Shown here piece after piece: positions 1 to 6,971 of a DNA stretch of 64,000 bases. The notes beneath the pieces are model-generated. The model did no database searches, was not told the origin of the DNA, and saw only the letters and a list, made by a program, of their open reading frames with translations. Position numbers and translations under genes: made by a program. Positions within the stretch are counted from its first letter, which is position 1; every line of letters begins with the position of its first letter. Source of the DNA: JBBIPA01 sp963820495 (GTDB lineage: Bacteria; Chloroflexota; Dehalococcoidia; GIF9; UBA5629); NCBI GenBank assembly GCA_963820495.1, contig CAWGAF010000001.1:1178001-1242000 (forward strand). The letters run 5' to 3'.

Positions 1-1045
1 CAGTGAGTGTACCTATCTGGTTGGGCTTTATTAGAATCGAGTTGGAAGCTTTTTGGGCAATGCCTTGCTGCAGCCGCTTGACATTGGTGGTGTAGAGGTC
101 ATCGCCAACCAGTTGCACTTTATTGCCCAGCCTGGAGGTCAATGAAGTCCAGCCAGCCCAGTCATCCTCGTCCAGCCCATCTTCAATGCTGATGAGAGGA
201 TAGCTGGATGCCCACTTAACATAGTAATCAATCATCTGGCTGCTGGTGAGGCTGATGCCTTCTTTGGCTAATACATACTTACCATTGCTGTAGAAGCTGC
301 TTGCTGCTGGGTCCAGAGCAATGAGACAATCACTACCAGTCTTATAACCAGCCAGATCTATGGCTTCCAGTATCAATTCCATGGCGTCCTTATTGGAAGC
401 GACCGATGGTGCAAAGCCACCTTCATCGCCGACACTGGTGTTCAATCCTCTGTTTTTGATCGCTTTCTTAAGCGCATGATAGACTTCTGTTCCCATACGA
501 AGCGCTTCTCTGAAGCTGGAAGTGCCTGCTGGCAATACCATGAATTCCTGAAAATCGGTGGAATCGGCTGCATGTTTGCCACCATTTAAGATATTCATCA
601 TAGGCACTGGCAGAATGTGCTTTGCCGATTTGCCCAGATAACGATATAGGGGAGTAGCCGAGGAGTTAGCCATAGCTTTTATGGTTGCCAGAGATACACC
701 CAAAATAGCGTTGGCGCCAAGGTTTGACTTATTGGGAGTGTTGTCAAGCTGGAGTAATTTCTGGTCTATGCTGGTGTGGTCTATCACCGACATTCCCGCA
801 AGCTCTGGCGCAATCAATTTATTAACATTGCTGACCGCTTTGAGTACGCCAAGCCCGTTATACCTGCGCTTGTCTCCGTCCCTTAGCTCTACAGCTTCGT
901 ACTTGCCAGTGCTGGCTCCTGAGGGCACAGCGGCAGTGCCAATGGCGCCATCGGATAATACGGCGGTAACTTCAACCGTAGGATTGCCCCGTGAGTCCAA
1001 TATCTCACGGGCGTTGATAGATTTGATGGTTACTTTAGATTTCAT
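1..1045 (-). CDS. eno: Enolase, C-terminus cut by window edge
   Basis: Enolase interconverts 2-phosphoglycerate and phosphoenolpyruvate in glycolysis and gluconeogenesis in the cytoplasm. The reading frame starts at the ATG ending at 1045 with the characteristic N-terminus (VTIKSINAREILDSRGNP) and stays open for about 348 codons to the window edge. The last visible stretch is the ILIKPNQIGTLT segment, which carries the catalytic lysine of the family. About 80 residues of a usual ~430-residue enolase should lie outside the window. The TIGR00725-type gene is 19 bases upstream on the same strand, so the two are probably cotranscribed. Confidence 0.95.
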   Translation of the reverse strand, partial: MKSKVTIKSINAREILDSRGNPTVEVTAVLSDGAIGTAAVPSGASTGKYEAVELRDGDKRRYNGLGVLKAVSNVNKLIAPELAGMSVIDHTSIDQKLLQLDNTPNKSNLGANAILGVSLATIKAMANSSATPLYRYLGKSAKHILPVPMMNILNGGKHAADSTDFQEFMVLPAGTSSFREALRMGTEVYHALKKAIKNRGLNTSVGDEGGFAPSVASNKDAMELILEAIDLAGYKTGSDCLIALDPAASSFYSNGKYVLAKEGISLTSSQMIDYYVKWASSYPLISIEDGLDEDDWAGWTSLTSRLGNKVQLVGDDLYTTNVKRLQQGIAQKASNSILIKPNQIGTLT

Positions 1046-1064
1046 TCTGGAATTAATCTACTTT

Positions 1065-1601
1065 CTATCCTTTAGCCAGAGAAATGGCTTTTTCCACGGC
1101 ATCGACAGCGTCTTCTGCCTGGACTATGGACTTATCTTCCTGCCCGCTTCGGGATATCGACCAGGTCTTCAATCCGATAACGGGGATGCCGCTTTTTAGT
1201 GCGAAGGCGATCTCCGTCAGGGTACCATAGTTTCCGTCGATAGCAATGACTGCCTGGGCTGATTTCACCACGGCTATATTCCTGGCTTGGCCTACTCCCG
1301 AAGCTATGGGGACATGTACATACGGGTTTGCCGAATTTGGGTCATCGCTGGGCAGAATGCCTACGGTTAACCCTGATTCAATTGCAGCCCCGCGGCAAAC
1401 TGCCTCCATAACTCCACCCAGCCCACCGCAAACCACTGTCGCTCCCCGCCGGGCGAGTTCCCTGCCCACAGCCTCAGCCAGCAACGCCTCATCGATGGAA
1501 CATTGTGCCCCGCCGATGACGGCGATAATCAGCCTTTTATCCGAGCTGGGTTTTCCCATTTTTGGTCTGTTTAAGGCATTAGTCAGGTGTCGGGAAGCCA
1601 A
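1065..1601 (-). CDS. TIGR00725 / LOG-fold family protein
   Basis: A 178-residue Rossmann-like protein of the TIGR00725 family, distantly related to LOG and Moco-carrier proteins. It shows the family's glycine-rich signatures: IAVIGGAQCS near residue 26, VVCGGLGGVMEAVCRGA around 57-72, and GNYGTLTEIAFAL near 123-135, which corresponds to the PGGxGTxxE nucleotide-binding motif of the wider family but with GNYGT. The true start may be the internal methionine at residue 15 (MGKPSSDK), since the first 14 residues are not family-like. The biochemical function is unknown. It lies directly upstream of enolase. Confidence 0.8.
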   Translation of the reverse strand: MASRHLTNALNRPKMGKPSSDKRLIIAVIGGAQCSIDEALLAEAVGRELARRGATVVCGGLGGVMEAVCRGAAIESGLTVGILPSDDPNSANPYVHVPIASGVGQARNIAVVKSAQAVIAIDGNYGTLTEIAFALKSGIPVIGLKTWSISRSGQEDKSIVQAEDAVDAVEKAISLAKG

Positions 1602-1655
1602 TTATAGCATAAATGGAAACCTCTCACCCCCTGCCCCATCTCTCCTTCGAAGGGG

Positions 1656-1690
1656 CTTTGCACCAAAAGTGCCTTTTGTTCCAAAAGTCT
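1656..1690. repeat. Element end repeated inside the XRE gene (copy 1)
   Basis: This 35-bp stretch at the left end of the element, immediately after the stop of the CAP-like gene, matches 2742-2776 at about 32 of 35 positions and in the same orientation. The second copy lies inside the coding region of the XRE-type gene and encodes the LLEQKAFLVQS segment. The element terminus therefore appears to be a duplicate of the 5' part of its own regulatory gene. Confidence 0.6.
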
Positions 1691-2573
1691 ATAAGTTGTA
1701 ATAGTTAGGTAATAGTTTCCAATATAGTTTATCAGTATCATTCACATTGTCCTTGCTTGTAATTAGAGTACAGATTATGCAATCGCTATATTTAATTACT
1801 GACATGCCAACATTTTTCAGCCCAGGGTAAGTTAATCTTATTAGTTCTCTTTTATCAGAAACCCAAGCATTAGCTATATCTGTTATGTCTGCCGTATTTA
1901 TATCCATTCCAGTACCATTTTTGATAATAAACAGGCTACCAAGATAAGTTTCACTGGGTGATGGGATTCTTTTATTACCTACAATGCAAGGGTAAACTTC
2001 TGCATTCCATCTTGCTGCTTCTTTATTTAGTGCATTGGTAAATGTAATAGGATAATAATTATTTGCTGTTCTGGTGTTATTTATAATGTCAACAGCAATA
2101 TTCAAATCATATTCTTTAGTAGGTATTGTAGGCATTGTTTCTTCTGGTGGTACAGGTTTTTGAGTGTCAGGTGGTACACTAGCTTCTTCATGTTTGCTAG
2201 TTAATGATGTAGAGATATCAGCAATTAGCTTATCTTTATAATCAGATAGCGGTCTAACTCCTGCGAAGGCAAGGACAATTGCTATTATTACCAAAGCTAC
2301 AATTGTTATTAGAATACTAGGCGGTCTCCACTTATTAGCACGAGCATGTCTACATAGGAAAACAAAGGCGACTATTTCGGCTAAAAAGGCCAAGCTACCG
2401 AATAATGGACTATATAGGAATTCACCTGAAAATAGCTTTATGGCTGACCAAACAATAAAGCCAAATAAGGCTAATGCAAGTAAATTCAAAACTAGCTTGT
2501 AGAAATCAATTTTTAAGAAGCGGACATAGAAGCCACTAACTTGTAATTTGCCTCGCTTATTTCTTTTAGTCAT
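1689..2573 (-). CDS. Membrane-anchored CAP-like domain protein
   Basis: A 294-residue protein with three predicted membrane segments (about residues 27-48, 54-75 and 84-106). A Pro/Glu-rich linker (about 130-150) follows, then a C-terminal domain resembling the CAP/SCP-PR1 fold: an IINNTRTANN start, the TFTNALNKEAARWNAEVY helix and the final GMSVIKYSDCIICTLIT strands. The classical His/Glu pair is not clear, so the CAP assignment is tentative. The start overlaps the end of the XRE gene by 8 bases, which suggests translational coupling. It is cargo of the inverted-repeat element. Role unknown. Confidence 0.6.
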   Translation of the reverse strand: MTKRNKRGKLQVSGFYVRFLKIDFYKLVLNLLALALFGFIVWSAIKLFSGEFLYSPLFGSLAFLAEIVAFVFLCRHARANKWRPPSILITIVALVIIAIVLAFAGVRPLSDYKDKLIADISTSLTSKHEEASVPPDTQKPVPPEETMPTIPTKEYDLNIAVDIINNTRTANNYYPITFTNALNKEAARWNAEVYPCIVGNKRIPSPSETYLGSLFIIKNGTGMDINTADITDIANAWVSDKRELIRLTYPGLKNVGMSVIKYSDCIICTLITSKDNVNDTDKLYWKLLPNYYNL

Positions 2574-2820
2574 TTTGTTTACTATCCGTGATATATCGTT
2601 TTTTCTTCGGAATACGTTTCCGTTTATTTAATTGGTCTAATAGATTGAGAACTGCTTTTAAATTACTTGGATTACGGTCTCCAGCCTTCCATTTCTCTAC
2701 AGCATTAACTGTCACTCCTAATTCATCTGCCAGTGCTGCTAAGCTTTGTACCAAAAATGCCTTCTGTTCCAAAAGTCTTTTGCCATGTTCTATTAAAAGT
2801 GATAAGTTAGGTTTATACAA
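2566..2820 (-). CDS. Small XRE-type helix-turn-helix protein
   Basis: An 84-residue basic protein with a helix-turn-helix of the Cro/C1 (XRE) type at about residues 27-50 (LAALADELGVTVNAVEKWKAG), followed by a second helix (NLKAVLNLLDQL) and a Lys/Arg-rich tail. It probably binds DNA and regulates its own element or the adjacent CAP-like gene, with which it overlaps by 8 bases. Its 5' coding region contains the 35-bp repeat also present at the element's left end (1656-1690). Confidence 0.65.
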   Translation of the reverse strand: MYKPNLSLLIEHGKRLLEQKAFLVQSLAALADELGVTVNAVEKWKAGDRNPSNLKAVLNLLDQLNKRKRIPKKKRYITDSKQND

Positions 2821-2830
2821 CCCTTACCGT

Positions 2831-3256
2831 TTACTTCGCTTTCAAGTGTTCTTCTCTAATATGCTGTGTATGTTTGTTATCTATACTCTCTAATTTTTTA
2901 TCCATGCTTTCAAGTTTAGGTAAAATCTTTTGGTTAAGTATATCTAGAATATCCGATGTCTCACCTTGTTCGTCAGATTTACGTATAAAGTAGATTCCAA
3001 ACCACGCAAACAATATAAGCAAAATAATTCCTAGTCCTCCAAATATACACACAAATATTAGAGTAGCCAATTTACCACAGCCCTCCTTGACTTGTATGTA
3101 AACTGACCATAAAGAAACAGCAATAGCAATCGCTCCAAGAGACAAAGCAGATAATATGGACAGAAAACCCCACCTACTTTGTATAGAGCGGAGTCTTGTA
3201 CGGAAAATGAAGCACAAAATACGTTCGGGAGTTGTGTCAAAATGATGCCACAGCAT
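2831..3256 (-). CDS. Hypothetical two-TM protein with coiled-coil tail
   Basis: A 141-residue protein I do not recognise. It has two hydrophobic spans (about residues 33-53 and 65-90) and a charged tail rich in heptad-like leucines (ILNQKILPKLESMDKKLESI) that probably forms a coiled coil. The stop is 10 bases upstream of the XRE gene start, so the three element genes look like one minus-strand transcription unit. The start is uncertain; the first ~25 residues could be untranslated. Confidence 0.5.
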   Translation of the reverse strand: MLWHHFDTTPERILCFIFRTRLRSIQSRWGFLSILSALSLGAIAIAVSLWSVYIQVKEGCGKLATLIFVCIFGGLGIILLILFAWFGIYFIRKSDEQGETSDILDILNQKILPKLESMDKKLESIDNKHTQHIREEHLKAK

Positions 3257-3456
3257 TTCTTTATCTTACCCTTTTCATAGTTTACCACCATTATTAGCAG
3301 ATTGTAATCAGGCAGTGCTAATAAATAATGATATATTCGGGAAAAGCAAAAAACAGATTTTTGGTACAAAAAGGGTAGTTGTTTCAAAAGTAGACCGAAA
3401 ATACGACTTTTGGTACAAAGCTCCTTCGAAGGAGAGAGGGGAAAAGAGGTTTGTTT

Positions 3457-4035
3457 TTAGTTAAACTTGTTCATAGCTGCAACGATTCCTTCAGCTATGA
3501 TGCACTCAACAGCTTCGGCAGCACTGGCTATGGCTGGCTTAATTAGCCGCTCTTCTTCGGAATCGAAGTTGCTAAGGACATGATTAACTACGATTTTTGA
3601 GTCGTGTTTGCTGTTTTGATCTTGAGCAGAGCGCCCAATGCCTATCTTGATGCGGCAGAATTCCTGGCTGCCTAAGGCCGAGATTATGGACTTTATGCCC
3701 TTATGTCCGCCGGAGCTTCCGCTCTGGCGGAGGCGTATCTTGCCCAGAGGTAAATCAAGGTCATCGTGTATCACCAGCAGATCGTTTATTGCGATATTAT
3801 ATTTGCGCATCAGGCTGCGGATGGCTTCGCCACTCAGGTTGACGAATGTTTTTGGTTTAGCCAGCAGCACTTTTGTACCGTCTATTTTGCCAATGCCGAC
3901 CTGTGACTGGCATTGGCGCTGTTTCAAGTTTATGGAATGCAGTTTGGCTAAATGGTTTATACAGCGGAAGCCCACATTATGGCGGTTGTGAGCGTAATCT
4001 TTACCTGGGTTTCCCAGTCCAATAATTAGTTTCAT
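3457..4035 (-). CDS. pth: Peptidyl-tRNA hydrolase
   Basis: Pth cleaves the ester bond of peptidyl-tRNAs released by stalled ribosomes, recycling tRNA. The 192-residue length is normal. Visible signatures are GLGNPGKDY at residues 6-14, the catalytic histidine in NRHNVGF (His19), the VIHDDLDLPLGKIRLR active-site segment and GSSGGHKGIKSI. It lies between the 1.8-kb insert and DNA ligase on the same strand. A REP-like hairpin block separates it from ligA. Confidence 0.95.
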   Translation of the reverse strand: MKLIIGLGNPGKDYAHNRHNVGFRCINHLAKLHSINLKQRQCQSQVGIGKIDGTKVLLAKPKTFVNLSGEAIRSLMRKYNIAINDLLVIHDDLDLPLGKIRLRQSGSSGGHKGIKSIISALGSQEFCRIKIGIGRSAQDQNSKHDSKIVVNHVLSNFDSEEERLIKPAIASAAEAVECIIAEGIVAAMNKFN

Positions 4036-4044
4036 AGGTTTAGT

Positions 4045-4130
4045 TACAACCTCTTACTCTTTATCCTCTTCCCCTTCTCAAGGGGAGAAGGAAGTAAAAT
4101 TTCCTTAAGGGGCGAAGCCCCTTTTAATCC
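4045..4130. repeat. REP-like double hairpin between ligA and pth
   Basis: Two adjacent inverted repeats: CCCCTTCTCAAGGGGAGAAGG, then AAGGGGCGAAGCCCCTTTT overlapping the end of ligA. The same two-hairpin arrangement recurs at 6180-6262 and 39054-39136, and related palindromes sit at 1639-1655/3421-3440 and 21623-21660. It is a dispersed intergenic family. The second hairpin with its T-run could also end transcription. Confidence 0.6.
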
Positions 4131-6177
4131 CCTGATTCCTTTGCTGTTTATTTTCGGCTTCTTTAAGTTTTTGCCAAAACTGTTCCTCGTCGAGCTTTTC
4201 GATGCCCAATGACTCTGCCCGTGTCAGCTTGGAGCCGGGGTCGGTACCCGCTACCACGTAATTGGTTTTCCTGGTGACATCCGAGCCGGCTTTGCCGCCC
4301 AGAGCCTTGATTTTGGCTTCAGCATCCTGGCGGGTAAGGGATTCAAGTTTGCCGGTAATAACAAACTCCAGCCCAGTTAGAGGCAAGTCTTTCTTTTTTA
4401 CCTCCTCAGATTTGAGCTTAACGCCTGCCTTCCTGAGCTTTTCTATAATCTGCCGATTTTGCCCTTGGCGGAAGAAAGCGAGTATGCTTTCAGCGATCTT
4501 GGGACCAATGGAAGGTATGTCTTGGAGCTGTTCCTGGGATACTCTGGCCAGTTCATCGATACTGGAGAAATACTCTGCCAGCAGGTCGGCCGTTTCTTCG
4601 CCGATGTGAGTTATGCCCAGGGCAAAGATGACACGTGGTAAAGGTCGGTCTTTGCTACCCGCGATAGAGTTAAGTATGTTGCTGACGCTTTTCTGTGCCA
4701 TCCTATCCATTGTGATGAGCCGAACAGGATGGAGAGAATACAGGTCAGCAGAGTCTTTAATCAGACCTTTTTCAAACAAAGCCTGGCACAGTTTTTCGCC
4801 GACTCCTTCTATATCCATAGCCCCGCGGCTGACAAAATGCTTGATTTTCTCCAGTGCCTGGGCAGGGCAGGCAGTGTTGGTACAGCGGTGCATGGCTTCG
4901 CCCTCAGGTTTAATTACCTCGGCGCCGCATACTGGACAGCGGCTGGGCATGTGGAAGACCTTTTCTTTGCCAGTGCGGCGGCTGACTATCGGCCCCACGA
5001 TTTCAGGTATAACCTCGCCGGCTCGCTGGATAGTTACCCAATCGCCAATACGGATGTCCTTGCGGTGGATATCTTCCTCATTGTGGAGTGCAGCATGTTT
5101 GATAGTAACCCCGCCTACCTGTATTGGCTCCAGAACAGCATAGGGATTGAGACTGCCAGTACGTCCCACGTTAAGCCTGATATCTTCAAGGCGAGTAACG
5201 CCCTGGACAGCAGGAAATTTGTAAGCTGCAGCCCATCTCGGTTCACGCCCCACAAAACCTAACTCAGTTTGGGAGGCGATAGAATTTATTTTCACGACCA
5301 CGCCATCAGCATCATAAGGTAGCTCCTCGCGCTGTTTTACCCAGTTTGTGTGGTAGCTCTTTACCTCGTTGATGGTGCGGCACCTGGCTATATTGGGGTT
5401 TATTTTAAAACCTAAAGATTTAAGATATTGCATTATTTCCCAATGGGCTTCCGGCACTGTCTTACCTTCTGCCCAGCCCAGGCCATAGATAAAGATGTCC
5501 AGCGGGCGCTGGGCAGTAATCCGGGGGTCAAGCTGCCTTAGGGAGCCGGCAGCGGCATTTCTGGTATTGGCAAATAGAGGCTGCCCCTCTCTGGCACGGT
5601 CCTCGTTGAGCTTCTTCAATCCCACTTTGGACAGGTAAACTTCGCCCCTGACCTCAAACCTTGGTGGCGCCTCTTTGGGCACAGAAAGAGGTATGCTTCT
5701 TATGGTTCTCAGATTCTGGGTGATATTTTCGCCGTGAAAGCCATCGCCGCGGGTGGCACCGACTTCGAGAAGACCATTATTGTAGACAAGGGCTACGGCA
5801 AGGCCATCGATTTTTAGCTCGCAGACAAAATCGAAATCATCTCTGCCCAGGAGATTAGAAGCTCTCTTGTGCCAGGCGTCAAGCTCTTCGTCGGAAAAAA
5901 CGTTTGTCAGGCTTAATAGCGGCTGAGGATGCTCCACCACGCCAAAGGCTTCTACCGGAGCAGCCCCCACTCTTTGAGTAGGCGAGTCAGGGGTGATAAG
6001 GTCAGGATGCAGTTCCTCTAGGCTCTTCAGCTCCAGCATTAGCTTATCATATTCGTCATCGCTGATTTCCGGGCTGTCTAGGACGTAATATCGATAATTG
6101 TGGTGATTAATCTGCTCCCGGAGCTTGGCGATTTTTTGTTTTACTTCAGCCTTGGGTTCCATAGAATTATGGGTCAA
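4105..6177 (-). CDS. ligA: NAD-dependent DNA ligase
   Basis: LigA seals nicks in replication and repair using NAD+. The 690-residue protein has all domains in order: the Ia NAD-binding region (HHNYRYYVLDSPEISDDEYD), adenylation domain with the nucleophile Lys122 in ELKIDG, an OB fold, a four-cysteine zinc finger (CPVCGAEV...HRCTNTACPAQ, about 410-435), helix-hairpin-helix repeats, and a C-terminal BRCT domain (about 595-670, LTGLEFVITGKLESLTR). The start may be the second methionine at residue 6. The last codons run into a REP-like hairpin, giving a low-complexity tail. Confidence 0.97.
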   Translation of the reverse strand: MTHNSMEPKAEVKQKIAKLREQINHHNYRYYVLDSPEISDDEYDKLMLELKSLEELHPDLITPDSPTQRVGAAPVEAFGVVEHPQPLLSLTNVFSDEELDAWHKRASNLLGRDDFDFVCELKIDGLAVALVYNNGLLEVGATRGDGFHGENITQNLRTIRSIPLSVPKEAPPRFEVRGEVYLSKVGLKKLNEDRAREGQPLFANTRNAAAGSLRQLDPRITAQRPLDIFIYGLGWAEGKTVPEAHWEIMQYLKSLGFKINPNIARCRTINEVKSYHTNWVKQREELPYDADGVVVKINSIASQTELGFVGREPRWAAAYKFPAVQGVTRLEDIRLNVGRTGSLNPYAVLEPIQVGGVTIKHAALHNEEDIHRKDIRIGDWVTIQRAGEVIPEIVGPIVSRRTGKEKVFHMPSRCPVCGAEVIKPEGEAMHRCTNTACPAQALEKIKHFVSRGAMDIEGVGEKLCQALFEKGLIKDSADLYSLHPVRLITMDRMAQKSVSNILNSIAGSKDRPLPRVIFALGITHIGEETADLLAEYFSSIDELARVSQEQLQDIPSIGPKIAESILAFFRQGQNRQIIEKLRKAGVKLKSEEVKKKDLPLTGLEFVITGKLESLTRQDAEAKIKALGGKAGSDVTRKTNYVVAGTDPGSKLTRAESLGIEKLDEEQFWQKLKEAENKQQRNQGIKRGFAP

Positions 6178-6179
6178 CC

Positions 6180-6262
6180 TCTTACCCTTTAATCCCCTCC
6201 CCTTCTCAAAGGGAGAGGGAAGGAAAATTCCTAAAAGGGGCTCTGCCCCTTTCGATCCCGAA
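6180..6262. repeat. REP-like double hairpin upstream of ligA
   Basis: Paired palindromes, CCCTCCCCTTCTCAAAGGGAGAGGG-type followed by AAAAGGGGCTCTGCCCCTTTT, in the same order as at 4045-4130 and 39054-39136. No gene is visible between the ligA start and the nfeD-like gene at 6422. Confidence 0.6.
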
Positions 6263-6421
6263 ATAAACGCTTTAAAGTAATCATTGTTCTAAGTATACCA
6301 TGTCACTAGAGTAGGTAGAAGGTGTACTTTTCGTCCTCTGTCATGGGGACGAATTGCCTGTAATTGTGGGGAGGATATCACTATTGACCTTTGAAGCCAG
6401 TATGTTTAGAATTCGGTTGCT

Positions 6422-6856
6422 ATGTTATTTAAGCCGCAATCCAAGACGGTGTTTGGTTATACTATTTACGCCATCATCGGCACCATATTAGAATTGACTG
6501 TACTGCTAGCTGTATTGCTCTGGATATTGCCCCTTTTCAATATCTATATTACATGGTGGATACTGGCAATCTTGCTGGCGATTGAACTGGGAATTTCTAT
6601 TTTTACCTATATCATGGGCAGACGGGCGCTTAGTAAAAAACTTATGTATGGCCCAGATGCAATAATAGGCAGTGAAGGTGTAGTGGCTACTGTATTTAAT
6701 CCCACAGGCTATGTTAAAATCAGAGGCGAGTTGTGGAAAGCATCCTGCCAATCCAGTCTAAAAATTGGCGATGAGGTGGTGGTAACTGAGATGGAGGGGT
6801 TGAAGCTTATGGTTATTCCTAAGAAAAGTGGTAGCCCTTGGCTGCCATCTGAATAA
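6422..6856 (+). CDS. NfeD-like membrane protein
   Basis: A 144-residue protein with two transmembrane helices (about residues 13-38 and 43-65) followed by an OB-fold NfeD C-terminal domain. The domain reads IIGSEGVVATVFNPTGYVKIRGELWKA, then IGDEVVVTEMEGLKLMVIPK. NfeD proteins normally partner stomatin/SPFH proteins and affect membrane microdomains, but no SPFH gene is adjacent here. It is monocistronic or reads into the molybdoenzyme gene 115 bases downstream. Confidence 0.85.
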   Translation: MLFKPQSKTVFGYTIYAIIGTILELTVLLAVLLWILPLFNIYITWWILAILLAIELGISIFTYIMGRRALSKKLMYGPDAIIGSEGVVATVFNPTGYVKIRGELWKASCQSSLKIGDEVVVTEMEGLKLMVIPKKSGSPWLPSE

Positions 6857-6971
6857 GATCGAGCTTTGAAAGTTCTGAGAAGCGGTGCAAAATAACTGGT
6901 TTTGCTGGGCAGAGACCTGGCAGTTGATCCTTTGGTAGTGGGATAAACTATAAACATATGAAAGGGGAAAA

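Larger units (their letters stand above)
1639..3437. mobile_element. 1.8-kb terminal-inverted-repeat element, no transposase
   Basis: The block 1639-3437 is bounded by near-identical inverted ends of about 33 bp (1639-1671 and 3405-3437, two or three mismatches). The inner part reads GCTTTGYACCAAAAGT. The outer part, CTCCTTCGAAGG, is itself a palindrome and belongs to the genome's REP-like hairpins, so it may be a 12-bp target duplication rather than part of the element. More copies of the TTTGTACCAAAA core sit just inside the right end. The element carries three minus-strand genes: a membrane protein, an XRE-type protein and a CAP-like membrane protein. No recombinase is visible, so it would be non-autonomous. 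Confidence 0.55.

Noticed and set aside
681..1701. Plus-strand frames of 150-172 codons opposite enolase and the TIGR00725 gene
   Set aside because: They lie antisense to well-supported genes, show no family resemblance and have biased composition typical of shadow frames.
3058..3387. 109-codon minus-strand frame overlapping the 2831-3256 gene
   Set aside because: Cysteine- and tyrosine-rich translation without domain logic. The overlapping frame gives clean membrane helices and a coiled coil.
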